A DNA stretch of 64,000 nucleotides, taken from Pseudomonas viciae. GTDB lineage: Bacteria; Pseudomonadota; Gammaproteobacteria; Pseudomonadales; Pseudomonadaceae. Shown here piece after piece: positions 53,155 to 61,700 of the stretch (its first letter is position 1; every line of letters begins with the position of its first letter). The notes below the pieces were generated by a model, which saw nothing but the letters and a program-made list of their open reading frames with translations, searched no databases and was not told the DNA's origin. A program made the position numbers and the translations under genes. The stretch is taken from assembly GCF_004786035.1 (NCBI RefSeq), contig NZ_CP035088.1, positions 3,446,001-3,510,000 of the forward strand. Reading direction: 5' to 3'.

Positions 53155-53175
53155 GCCACAAGGAAGGAAATCACC

Positions 53176-54138
53176 ATGTCTGTCTCCACTACCCTGGCCC
53201 CCGATGATGAGCTGTTGCTCACCCGGGAAACGCCGGTACAACGCCGCCGGGTTCGCGCCGCCTGGCTGTTTCTGACACCAATGTTGCTGTGTCTGGCCCT
53301 GGTGGCGGCGTGGCCGCTGCTGCGCACATTCTGGTTCAGCCTGACCGACGCCAGCCTGGCGGACACCGGTGATGCAACCTTCGTCGGCTTGAGCAATTAC
53401 CTGTTCCACAGCGGCTCCGGCTGGTCAGGCATCCTGGTCGATCCACAATGGTGGAACGCCGTGCGCAACACCCTGCATTTCACCGTGGTCTCAGTGGGAT
53501 TGGAAATGGTGCTGGGGCTGTTGGTGGCGCTGCTGCTGAACGTCAAGTTCACCGGACGCGCCCTGGTGCGGGCATTGATTCTGATTCCCTGGGCGATACC
53601 CACCATTGTCTCGGCGAAGATCTGGTCATGGATGCTCAACGACCAGTTCGGCATCATCAATCATCTGATGCTGGGCGCCGGCCTGATTGACGCGCCCCTG
53701 GCCTGGACGGCAGACGCGGACCTGTCGATGTGGGCAGTGATTATCGTCGACGTCTGGAAGACCGTCCCGTTCGTCACGCTGCTGATGTTGGCGGCCTTGC
53801 AGATGTTGCCGGGCGATTGCTACGAAGCCGCCCGCGTCGACGGCATTCATCCGCTGAAGGTGTTCTGGCGGGTCACGCTGCCACTGCTGATGCCGGCGTT
53901 GCTGGTGGCGGCGATCTTTCGCATTCTCGACTCCTTGCGGGTGTTCGACGTCATCTATGTGCTGACCTCGAATTCGTCGAGCACCATGAGCATGTCGGTC
54001 TACGCCCGCCAGCATCTGGTGGAGTTCCAGGATGTTGGCTACGGCAGCGCGGCCTCGACCCTGCTGTTTCTGGTGGTTGCGGTGATCGCCATGGCTTACC
54101 TGTACCTCGGACGCCGTCAAATGGAGGTTCGCTCATGA
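53176..54138 (+). CDS. Sugar ABC transporter permease (MalF-like)
   Basis: A 320-residue inner-membrane protein with about six helices (for example LFLTPMLLCLALVAAWPLL). The cytoplasmic EAA loop that contacts the ATPase reads YEAARVDGIHPLKVFWRVTLPLL (split here by its Gly). It starts 21 bp after the binding-protein gene; its stop overlaps the next ATG as ATGA (54135-54138). Confidence 0.93.
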   Translation: MSVSTTLAPDDELLLTRETPVQRRRVRAAWLFLTPMLLCLALVAAWPLLRTFWFSLTDASLADTGDATFVGLSNYLFHSGSGWSGILVDPQWWNAVRNTLHFTVVSVGLEMVLGLLVALLLNVKFTGRALVRALILIPWAIPTIVSAKIWSWMLNDQFGIINHLMLGAGLIDAPLAWTADADLSMWAVIIVDVWKTVPFVTLLMLAALQMLPGDCYEAARVDGIHPLKVFWRVTLPLLMPALLVAAIFRILDSLRVFDVIYVLTSNSSSTMSMSVYARQHLVEFQDVGYGSAASTLLFLVVAVIAMAYLYLGRRQMEVRS

Positions 54139-54977
54139 GCCCGCGCCTATTGAAAAAAGCGCTGCTGCGCGTCGGATTCTGGTGCCTGATCGGGATTTTG
54201 CTACTGTATGCGGTCTTCCCTTTCTACTACGCCATCGTGACTTCGCTGAAGTCATCCAGCGCCTTGTTCCAGGTGAGCTACTGGATCGACAACCCCGACT
54301 TCTCCAACTATGCCGCCGTGCTCCACCAAGCCTCGTTCCTGCGGGCGATCGGTAACTCTCTGGTGGTTGCGCTGAGTGTGGTCGCGCTGGCGCTGTTCCT
54401 CAGCCTGACCGCCGCCTATGCCTTGGGCCGGGTGAAGTTTCGTGGACGTGGCACGGTGCTGATGCTGGTCCTTGGCGTGTCGATGTTTCCCCAGGTCGCG
54501 GTGCTGTCGGGGTTGTTCGAGGTGATCCGTGTCCTGGGACTGTACAACACGTCCTGGGCGCTGATCCTGAGCTACACGATTTTCACCCTGCCCTTCACCG
54601 TCTGGGTACTGACCACGTTCATGGGCCAACTGCCCCATGAACTGGAAGAGGCGGCGATCATGGATGGTGCCTCACCCTGGGTCACCCTGACCCGCGTGCT
54701 GTTGCCGCTGCTCTGGCCCGCGCTGGTCACCACTGGCCTGTTGGCGTTCATTGCCGCGTGGAACGAGTTCCTGTTTGCCCTGACCTTCACCCTCACCGAC
54801 ACGCAACGCACGGTGCCGGTGGCCATCGCCCTGATTTCCGGCGGCAGCTCCCATGAGTTGCCTTGGGGGCTGTTGATGGCCGCTTCGGTGCTGGTCACCG
54901 TCCCATTGGTGATTCTGGTGCTGATCTTCCAGCGCCGAATCGTTTCCGGCCTCACTACCGGCGCGTTAAAGGGTTGA
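54135..54977 (+). CDS. Sugar ABC transporter permease (MalG-like)
   Basis: A 280-residue inner-membrane protein, second permease of the importer. Six helices; the EAA loop is EEAAIMDGASPWVTLTRV. ATG 54135 is coupled to the previous stop. SYTIFTLPFTVWVLTTFM and the terminal IVSGLTTGALKG are typical MalG-family features. The ATPase gene starts 30 bp later. Confidence 0.93.
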   Translation: MSPRLLKKALLRVGFWCLIGILLLYAVFPFYYAIVTSLKSSSALFQVSYWIDNPDFSNYAAVLHQASFLRAIGNSLVVALSVVALALFLSLTAAYALGRVKFRGRGTVLMLVLGVSMFPQVAVLSGLFEVIRVLGLYNTSWALILSYTIFTLPFTVWVLTTFMGQLPHELEEAAIMDGASPWVTLTRVLLPLLWPALVTTGLLAFIAAWNEFLFALTFTLTDTQRTVPVAIALISGGSSHELPWGLLMAASVLVTVPLVILVLIFQRRIVSGLTTGALKG

Positions 54978-55007
54978 TGCCCAACAAAGACAAGAAGGAA
55001 CAGCATC

Positions 55008-56153
55008 GTGATCAAGTTGAAACTGGACAACGTGAACAAACAACTGGGCGGCATGCGCATTCTTCGCGACGTCAGCCTGGAAATCGCCGCGGGTGAATTC
55101 GTGGTGTTCGTCGGTCCTTCGGGCTGCGGAAAGTCGACCCTGTTGCGACTGATCGCCGGACTGGACTCCATTTGCGCCGGCGACCTGCTGATCGATGGAC
55201 GCCGGGTCAACGACCTGGAACCGCGCGAGCGTGGCGTCGGCATGGTGTTTCAATCGTATGCGCTCTACCCGCACATGAGCGTCTACGACAACATCAGTTT
55301 TGGTCTCAAACTGGCCAAGACTGAAAAGACCAGCCTGCGTGAGCGTGTGCTGAAAACCGCGCAAATCCTGCAATTGGATAGACTGCTGCAACGCAAGCCC
55401 AAGGAGTTGTCGGGCGGACAGCGCCAGCGCGTGGCCATGGGCCGGGCCATGGCGCGGGAGCCGGACATTTTGCTGTTCGATGAGCCGCTGTCCAACCTGG
55501 ACGCCTCGTTGCGGGTGCAGATGCGTAACGAAATCGCCCGGCTGCATGCCCGATTGGGCACGACCATGATCTACGTCACCCACGACCAGGTCGAAGCAAT
55601 GACCCTGGCCGACAAGATTGTCGTGCTCAATGGCGGTCGTATCGAGCAGGTTGGCTCGCCACGTGAGCTCTATGAACGCCCGGCCACGCGCTTTGTCGCC
55701 GGTTTCCTGGGGTCGCCCAGAATGAATTTTCTTCCAGCGTTCCTGTACACGCCTGGCGAAACCAGCCTGGTTGAAAGCCTCGTATTGGGGAAGGCTTCCC
55801 TGCCCTTCGACAGCTCGGGCCTGGTGGCGGACACGCAACTGAGCCTGGGGATCCGCCCGGAACATGTATCGCTCAAGGCAGCGCAAGGCAGCGCTGGCGT
55901 CGCCGTGACCGTTGTCGAATACCTGGGCAGCGAAACCTATGTGCACCTCGATACCGGTCAGCAAGAACCGCTGATCTGTCGTTGTGAGGTCAACGCCGGA
56001 TGGCGCGTGGGAGATCGGGTCGAATTGCAGCTGGAGACCGATAACCTGCACCTGTTCGATGTCGACGGCAGGGCCTTGAGCCGCCCCCCAAAAGCCACTG
56101 AAAACCCGTCGGATGACGCCACCCTGCGCTCGGTACGAGCAGGCGCCCTATGA
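55008..56153 (+). CDS. Sugar ABC transporter ATP-binding protein (MalK/UgpC-like)
   Basis: A 381-residue ATPase with an intact core: Walker A FVGPSGCGKSTLLR, signature ELSGGQRQRVAMGRA, Walker B ILLFDEPLSNLDA and switch His in YVTHDQVEA. The C-terminal ~140 residues form the MalK-type TOBE regulatory domain (LGIRPEHVSL). It starts with GTG at 55008, supported by AAGGA 8 nt upstream. Its stop overlaps the hydrolase ATG by 4 nt. Confidence 0.94.
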   Translation: MIKLKLDNVNKQLGGMRILRDVSLEIAAGEFVVFVGPSGCGKSTLLRLIAGLDSICAGDLLIDGRRVNDLEPRERGVGMVFQSYALYPHMSVYDNISFGLKLAKTEKTSLRERVLKTAQILQLDRLLQRKPKELSGGQRQRVAMGRAMAREPDILLFDEPLSNLDASLRVQMRNEIARLHARLGTTMIYVTHDQVEAMTLADKIVVLNGGRIEQVGSPRELYERPATRFVAGFLGSPRMNFLPAFLYTPGETSLVESLVLGKASLPFDSSGLVADTQLSLGIRPEHVSLKAAQGSAGVAVTVVEYLGSETYVHLDTGQQEPLICRCEVNAGWRVGDRVELQLETDNLHLFDVDGRALSRPPKATENPSDDATLRSVRAGAL

Positions 56154-57652
56154 CTGTGTCTGTAAATGCCATGAGTGCTCCAATGTCCGCAGCCCTTGAA
56201 CTTGCGCAGCAGGCGCTGAAGGATGGCCTGTCTCGCGTCATCGACGCCTATCGCCCCGATTATCATCTGGCCCCACCGGTGGGCTGGATGAACGACCCGA
56301 ATGGCGTGGTGTACTTCCAGGGCGAGTATCACGTGTTCTATCAACACCACCCCTTCGATGCGAAATGGGGCCCGATGTATTGGGGGCATGCCAAGAGTGC
56401 CGACCTGGTCCATTGGCAACACCTGCCCATCGCGCTGGCGCCGGGCGATGACTTTGACCGCGACGGTTGCTTTTCCGGCAGCGCGGTGGTGTGTGGCGAT
56501 ACCCTGGCGTTGATCTACACCGGGCACACCTGGCTGGGGGAAGTGGGTGACGAACGCCAGATCCGTCAAGTCCAGTGCCTGGCCACCAGTGTCGACGGCA
56601 TCCGGTTCGTCAAGCACGGCGCCGTCATCGAGACTGCGCCGCAAGACGCGATCATGCACTTTCGTGACCCCAAGGTCTGGAAGGAAAATGACCATTGGTA
56701 CCTGATTGCCGGCGCCCGTCTGGACGATACGCCGCTGCTCCCGCTGTACCGTTCCACGGACCTGCACGCCTGGGAATTCCTTGATTACGTGTCCAGCGGC
56801 AACGAGGGCGATGGCTACATGTGGGAGTGCCCGGATCTGTTCCAACTCGATGGCCGCGATGTACTGCTGTACTCCCCCCAGGGCATGCAGCCCGAGGGTT
56901 ACGACCGGCTCAACAAGTACCACACCGGTTATCGAGTAGGCCAACTCGACAGCGAATGGCATTTCAGCGGCGGGCCGTTTATCGAACTGGATAACGGCCA
57001 CGATTTCTATGCCGCGCAAACCTTGGTGGCCGCCGATGGTCGGCGCCTGGTGTGGGCCTGGCTCGACATGTGGGAAAGCCCGATGCCAAGCCAGGCTCAT
57101 CACTGGTGCGGCATGCTCGGACTGCCACGCGAGCTGCAATTGCATGCTGATCGCCTCAGGGTATTCCCGGCCCGGGAACTGACGGCGTTGCGCAAGGCGC
57201 CGTTGCCAAGCACGCCTGCGTGGGGTGAATCAGGCAGTCGGTGGGTACCGCAAGTGAATGGCGACAGGCTCGAGATCCATGTGCAGCTGGATTTACTCGA
57301 CTGCACCGAAGGCACGCTGGGCATCGCCCTGCGCTGCAGTGCCGATGGCGATGAATACACCCTGCTTTACTACGATGCGTCACTGCGGCGCCTGGTGCTC
57401 GACCGCAGTCGTTCGGGGGCACAAGTGAGCGGTCAGCGCAGTGTGGCGATCGACCGGGGGCAAGAGCATCTGCAACTGCGTGTGTTTCTGGACCGCTCGT
57501 CCATCGAGGTGTTTGAGGAAAGCGGGCGCTTCAGTCTCAGCAGCCGCATCTACCCTCAGCCCGACAGCCTGGGGGTGAAGTTGCTCGCAAGCGGGACTGG
57601 CGGGGACGTCTCCATCACCCACGCATGGCCTTTGGCCTCGGGGTGGCTATGA
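56150..57652 (+). CDS. GH32 sucrose hydrolase (beta-fructofuranosidase)
   Basis: A 500-residue cytoplasmic glycoside hydrolase, no signal peptide. The three acidic motifs of GH32 are present: nucleophile Asp in WMNDPNG, transition-state Asp in FRDPKVW, and acid/base Glu in WECPDLF. An N-terminal five-bladed propeller is followed by a C-terminal beta sandwich (LDRSSIEVFEESGRFSLSSRIYP, split at its turns). ATGA overlap with the ATPase couples uptake to cleavage. It should split imported sucrose into glucose and fructose. Confidence 0.95.
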   Translation: MTVSVNAMSAPMSAALELAQQALKDGLSRVIDAYRPDYHLAPPVGWMNDPNGVVYFQGEYHVFYQHHPFDAKWGPMYWGHAKSADLVHWQHLPIALAPGDDFDRDGCFSGSAVVCGDTLALIYTGHTWLGEVGDERQIRQVQCLATSVDGIRFVKHGAVIETAPQDAIMHFRDPKVWKENDHWYLIAGARLDDTPLLPLYRSTDLHAWEFLDYVSSGNEGDGYMWECPDLFQLDGRDVLLYSPQGMQPEGYDRLNKYHTGYRVGQLDSEWHFSGGPFIELDNGHDFYAAQTLVAADGRRLVWAWLDMWESPMPSQAHHWCGMLGLPRELQLHADRLRVFPARELTALRKAPLPSTPAWGESGSRWVPQVNGDRLEIHVQLDLLDCTEGTLGIALRCSADGDEYTLLYYDASLRRLVLDRSRSGAQVSGQRSVAIDRGQEHLQLRVFLDRSSIEVFEESGRFSLSSRIYPQPDSLGVKLLASGTGGDVSITHAWPLASGWL

Positions 57653-57727
57653 GCATCGTCATTCGAGTCGCGAGAAGCCCGGGCCCTGTGTCATGATTCT
57701 GCGTCAACCTGACTGGCCGCACCTCGC

Positions 57728-58720
57728 ATGACTTCAGTGAAAGACGTTGCACAGCTGGCCGGCGTGTCCCTGATGACGGTTTCTCGAGCGCTCAATACCC
57801 CGGAAAAACTGAGCCCCGAAACCCTCCAGCGGGTGCGTCGCGCCATTGACGAATTGCAATTCGTACCGAGCCTGTCGGCGCGCAGGATGCGCGGCGACAA
57901 CCTCCAGGCGCGAACCATTGGTGTGTTCGCACTGGACACCGCGACCACCCCCTTCGCGGTCGAGCTGCTGCTGTCCATCGAACAGACCGCGCAACAAGCG
58001 GGCTGGAATGTCTTTATCCTCAACTTGCTGAGCAACCCGCCCACCGACCAGAACATCGACCTGATGCTGTCGCACCGTCCCGACGGGTTGATCTTCAGCG
58101 CCATGGGGTTACGCCAGGTGAGCATTCCCGAGCGGTTGAAAAGCAAACCGCTGGTGCTCGCCAATTGCCTGGCCGATGACAGTCGCCTGGTCAGTTACGT
58201 GCCCGATGATGAAGCGGGGCAGTATCGAGCCGTGCATCATGCGTTGAGCCAAGGCTATCGGCGCCCGCTGTGCATCAATCTGCCAAAACAGAGTGTGGCC
58301 TGGAGCCTGCGCCAGGCAGGCCTGCGGCGTGCCTGTCAGGCATCCGGGCTGGCGCCTGAAGCCCTGCTGCAATACGACCTTTCTGATCACGATGCCTATG
58401 GCGAAACCGCTGCCATCCTCGACCGGCACATTGTCGAGGGTCGCCCCCAATTCGACATCCTGATCTGCGGCAACGACCGCATTGCCTTTTGTGCCTATCA
58501 GCTGTTGTTGGGACGCGGCCTGAAGATTCCCGAGGACGTCGCCGTGCTCGGCTATGACAACATGATCGGTATCGCCGAACTGTTCATCCCGCCACTGACA
58601 ACGGTACAGCTGCCGTACTACGAGATCGGGCGCCAGGCGGCCCGACACCTGATCGAAAGCCTCGAGGTGTCGGGTGCCCAGCCCGTGGATTGCCCGCTGG
58701 TGGTCAGGGCGTCGGTATAA
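57728..58720 (+). CDS. scrR: LacI-family repressor of the sucrose locus
   Basis: A 330-residue LacI/GalR repressor. The N-terminal helix-turn-helix SVKDVAQLAGVSLMTVSRAL with the hinge helix (SLSARRMRGDNL) binds DNA. The core is a periplasmic-binding-protein-like sugar sensor (TIGVFALDTATTPFAVELL, FDILICGNDRIAFCAYQ, VAVLGYDN). It follows the GH32 gene by 75 bp on the same strand. Its likely operator is the palindrome at 51838-51849, with a fructoside or sucrose-derived ligand as inducer. Confidence 0.93.
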   Translation: MTSVKDVAQLAGVSLMTVSRALNTPEKLSPETLQRVRRAIDELQFVPSLSARRMRGDNLQARTIGVFALDTATTPFAVELLLSIEQTAQQAGWNVFILNLLSNPPTDQNIDLMLSHRPDGLIFSAMGLRQVSIPERLKSKPLVLANCLADDSRLVSYVPDDEAGQYRAVHHALSQGYRRPLCINLPKQSVAWSLRQAGLRRACQASGLAPEALLQYDLSDHDAYGETAAILDRHIVEGRPQFDILICGNDRIAFCAYQLLLGRGLKIPEDVAVLGYDNMIGIAELFIPPLTTVQLPYYEIGRQAARHLIESLEVSGAQPVDCPLVVRASV

Positions 58721-58789
58721 ACTCAATGGCTCAGGGGGATCCCTCCCCCATGCCTTGGATTTACCGCAACGGGACGCAAGGCCGCTTTA

Positions 58790-61700
58790 TCAAGCGACCA
58801 AGTCATTGGCGGTGAAGGTGTTGACACCCACTAACTGGATCTCGAAATCCGCTCCCAGATCGCCGTTGATGTTGCCGGAAAGCACTTGATCGACGAAGCG
58901 CAGTTGCCCTGCACCCGTGAAGTCATTCGAATCGATGAAAGTGAACTTTTCAAACAGCAGCGTCGGGGCATTGGCATCCAGTTTCGACAGGTCAACCTTA
59001 TCGCCCTGAAGTCTGCTGAAGTCGAAAATAGTGTCGCGGGCAATTCCCAGGCCCAACTCATTCAAGAAGCTGAAAACAAACCGGTCGGCGCCATCGCCAC
59101 CGGTCATGGTGTCAGTACCCATTCCGCCGTTCAGCGAGTCATTGCCGGCACCGCCGTTGAGTTGATCGTTGCCTGCCCCACCGGTTAATACGTTGTTCCC
59201 GGCGTTGCCGATCAGCACGTTGTCCAAACCGTTGCCGGCGCCATTGAGGTGGGCAGCGCCGGTTAGCGTGAGATTCTCCAGGTTGGCGCCCAGGCTCCAG
59301 CTCACCGAAGAGCGCACGGTATCGATTTCGCTGGCCAGGGTGTTGGTTTCGCTGACGATGTCCTTGAGATTGTCGACGATGTAGGTGTCGTTGCCGGTGC
59401 CACCGATGAGGGTGTCGATACCGGCACCACCGTCCAGGGTGTCCGCACCGTCCAGGCCATTGAGCACGTTGGCGCCGGCGTTGCCGATCAGGCTGTTGTC
59501 CGAAGCGTTGCCGACCAGACTGAGGGCGGCGACGCTTAACAGTTGTCCATCTTCGACGTTGGCGGACAAGGTATGGCTCACCGTCGTGCGCACCAGGTCG
59601 CGGCCTTCGTTGGCGAGCTCAACGACGCTGTCGCCGAGGTTGTCGAGCATATAGATGTCGTCGCCGGCACCGCCGATCAGCGTGTCCCGCCCGACGCCAC
59701 CGTTGAGCAGGTTATTGCCGGCGTTACCGGTCAGCACGTTGTTCAGCGCATTGCCGGTGCCATTGAGGTGGGCGATGCCGGTCAGCGTGAGGTTTTCCAG
59801 GTTGGCGCCCAGGCTCCAAGTCACCGAGGCGCGCACGGTATCGATTTCGCTGGCCAGGGTGCTCGTTTCGCTGACGAGGTCCTTGAGGTTATCGACCACA
59901 TAGGTGTCGTTGCCGGCACCACCGATCAGGGTGTCGATACCCACACCGCCGTCCAGAACGTTGGCGCCGGCGTTGCCGGTGATGCGGTTGTTCAGTGCGT
60001 TGCCGGTACCGTTGATGCTGCCACTGTCGCTGAGGGTCAGGACCTCAAGATTGCTGCCAAGGGTGTAACTGATCGACGAGATAACGCTGTCGATTTCGGT
60101 GAGCGAGGCGCCTCGCTCGATGATCGTATCGCCGAGGTTGTCGACCACATAAGTGTCGTTGCCGGCGCCACCGTCAAGTTGGTCGCTGCCGGCACCACCA
60201 TTCAATACGTTGTTCCCGGCGTTGCCGGTCAGCACGTTGTCCAGGGCGTTGCCGGTGCCATTGAGGTGCGCGGTGCCGGTCAGCGTGAGGTTTTCCAGGT
60301 TGGCGCCCAAGCTCCAGCTCACCGAGGAGCGTACATTGTCGATTTCGCTAACCAGGGTGCTGGTCTCGCTGACAACATCCTTGAGGTTGTCGACGATGTA
60401 GGTGTCGTTACCGGTGCCACCGATGAGAGTATCGATACCGGCACCACCGTCCAGGGTGTCCGCACCGTCCAGGCCATTGAGCACGTTGGCGCCGGCGTTG
60501 CCGATCAGGCTGTTGTCCAAAGCGTTGCCGACCAGACTGAGGGCGGCGACGCTTAACAGCTGTCCATCTTCAACGTTGGCGGACAAGGTATGGCTCACCG
60601 TCGTGCGCACCAGGTCGCGGCCTTCATTGGCGAGCTCAACGACGCTGTCGCCGAGGTTGTCGAGCATATAGATGTCGTCGCCGGCACCGCCGATCAGCGT
60701 GTCCCGCCCAACGCCACCGTTGAGCAGGTTATTGCCGGCGTTACCGGTCAGCACGTTGTTCAGCGCATTGCCGGTACCATTGAGGTGGGCGATGCCGGTC
60801 AGCGTGAGGTTTTCCAGGTTGGCGCCCAGGCTCCAAGTCACCGAGGCGCGCACGGTATCGATTTCGCTGGCCAGGGTGCTGGTTTCGCTGACGAGGTCCT
60901 TGAGGTTATCGACCACATAGGTGTCGTTGCCGGCACCACCGATCAGGGTGTCGATACCCACGCCGCCGTCCAGAACGTTGGCGCCAGCGTTGCCGGTGAT
61001 GCGGTTGTTCAGTGCGTTGCCGGTACCGTTGATGCTGCTACTGTCGCTGAGGGTCAGGACCTCAAGATTGCTGCCAAGGGTGTAACTGATCGACGAGATA
61101 ACGCTGTCGATTTCGGTGAGCGAGGCGCCTCGCTCGATGATCGTATCGCCGAGGTTGTCGACCACATAAGTGTCGTTGCCGGCGCCACCGTCAAGTTGGT
61201 CGCTGCCGGCGCCACCGTTCAATACGTTGTTCCCGGCGTTGCCGGTCAGCACGTTGTCCAGGGCGTTGCCGGTGCCATTGAGTTGGGCAGCGCCGGTTAG
61301 CGTGAGATTCTCCAGGTTGGCGCTCAGGCTCCAGTTCACCGAGGAGCGCACGGTATCGATTTCGCTAACCAGGGTGCTGGTCTCGCTGACAACATCCTTG
61401 AGGTTGTCGACGATGTAGGTGTCGTTACCGGTGCCACCGATGAGAGTATCGATACCGGCACCACCGTCCAGGGTGTCCGCACCGTCCAGGCCATTGAGCA
61501 CGTTGGCGCCGGCGTTGCCGATCAGGCTGTTGTCCAAAGCGTTGCCGACCAGACTGAGGGCGGCGACGCTTAACAGCTGTCCATCTTCAACGTTGGCGGA
61601 CAAGGTATGGCTCACCGTCGTGCGCACCAGGTCGCGACCTTCGTTGGCGAGCTCAATGACGCTGTCGCCGACGTTGTCGAGCATATAGATGTCGTCGCCG

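Noticed and set aside
59543..60556. Repeated plus-strand frames at 1017-bp spacing in the RTX gene
   Set aside because: Antisense to RTX repeats; they recur only because the underlying DNA is duplicated.
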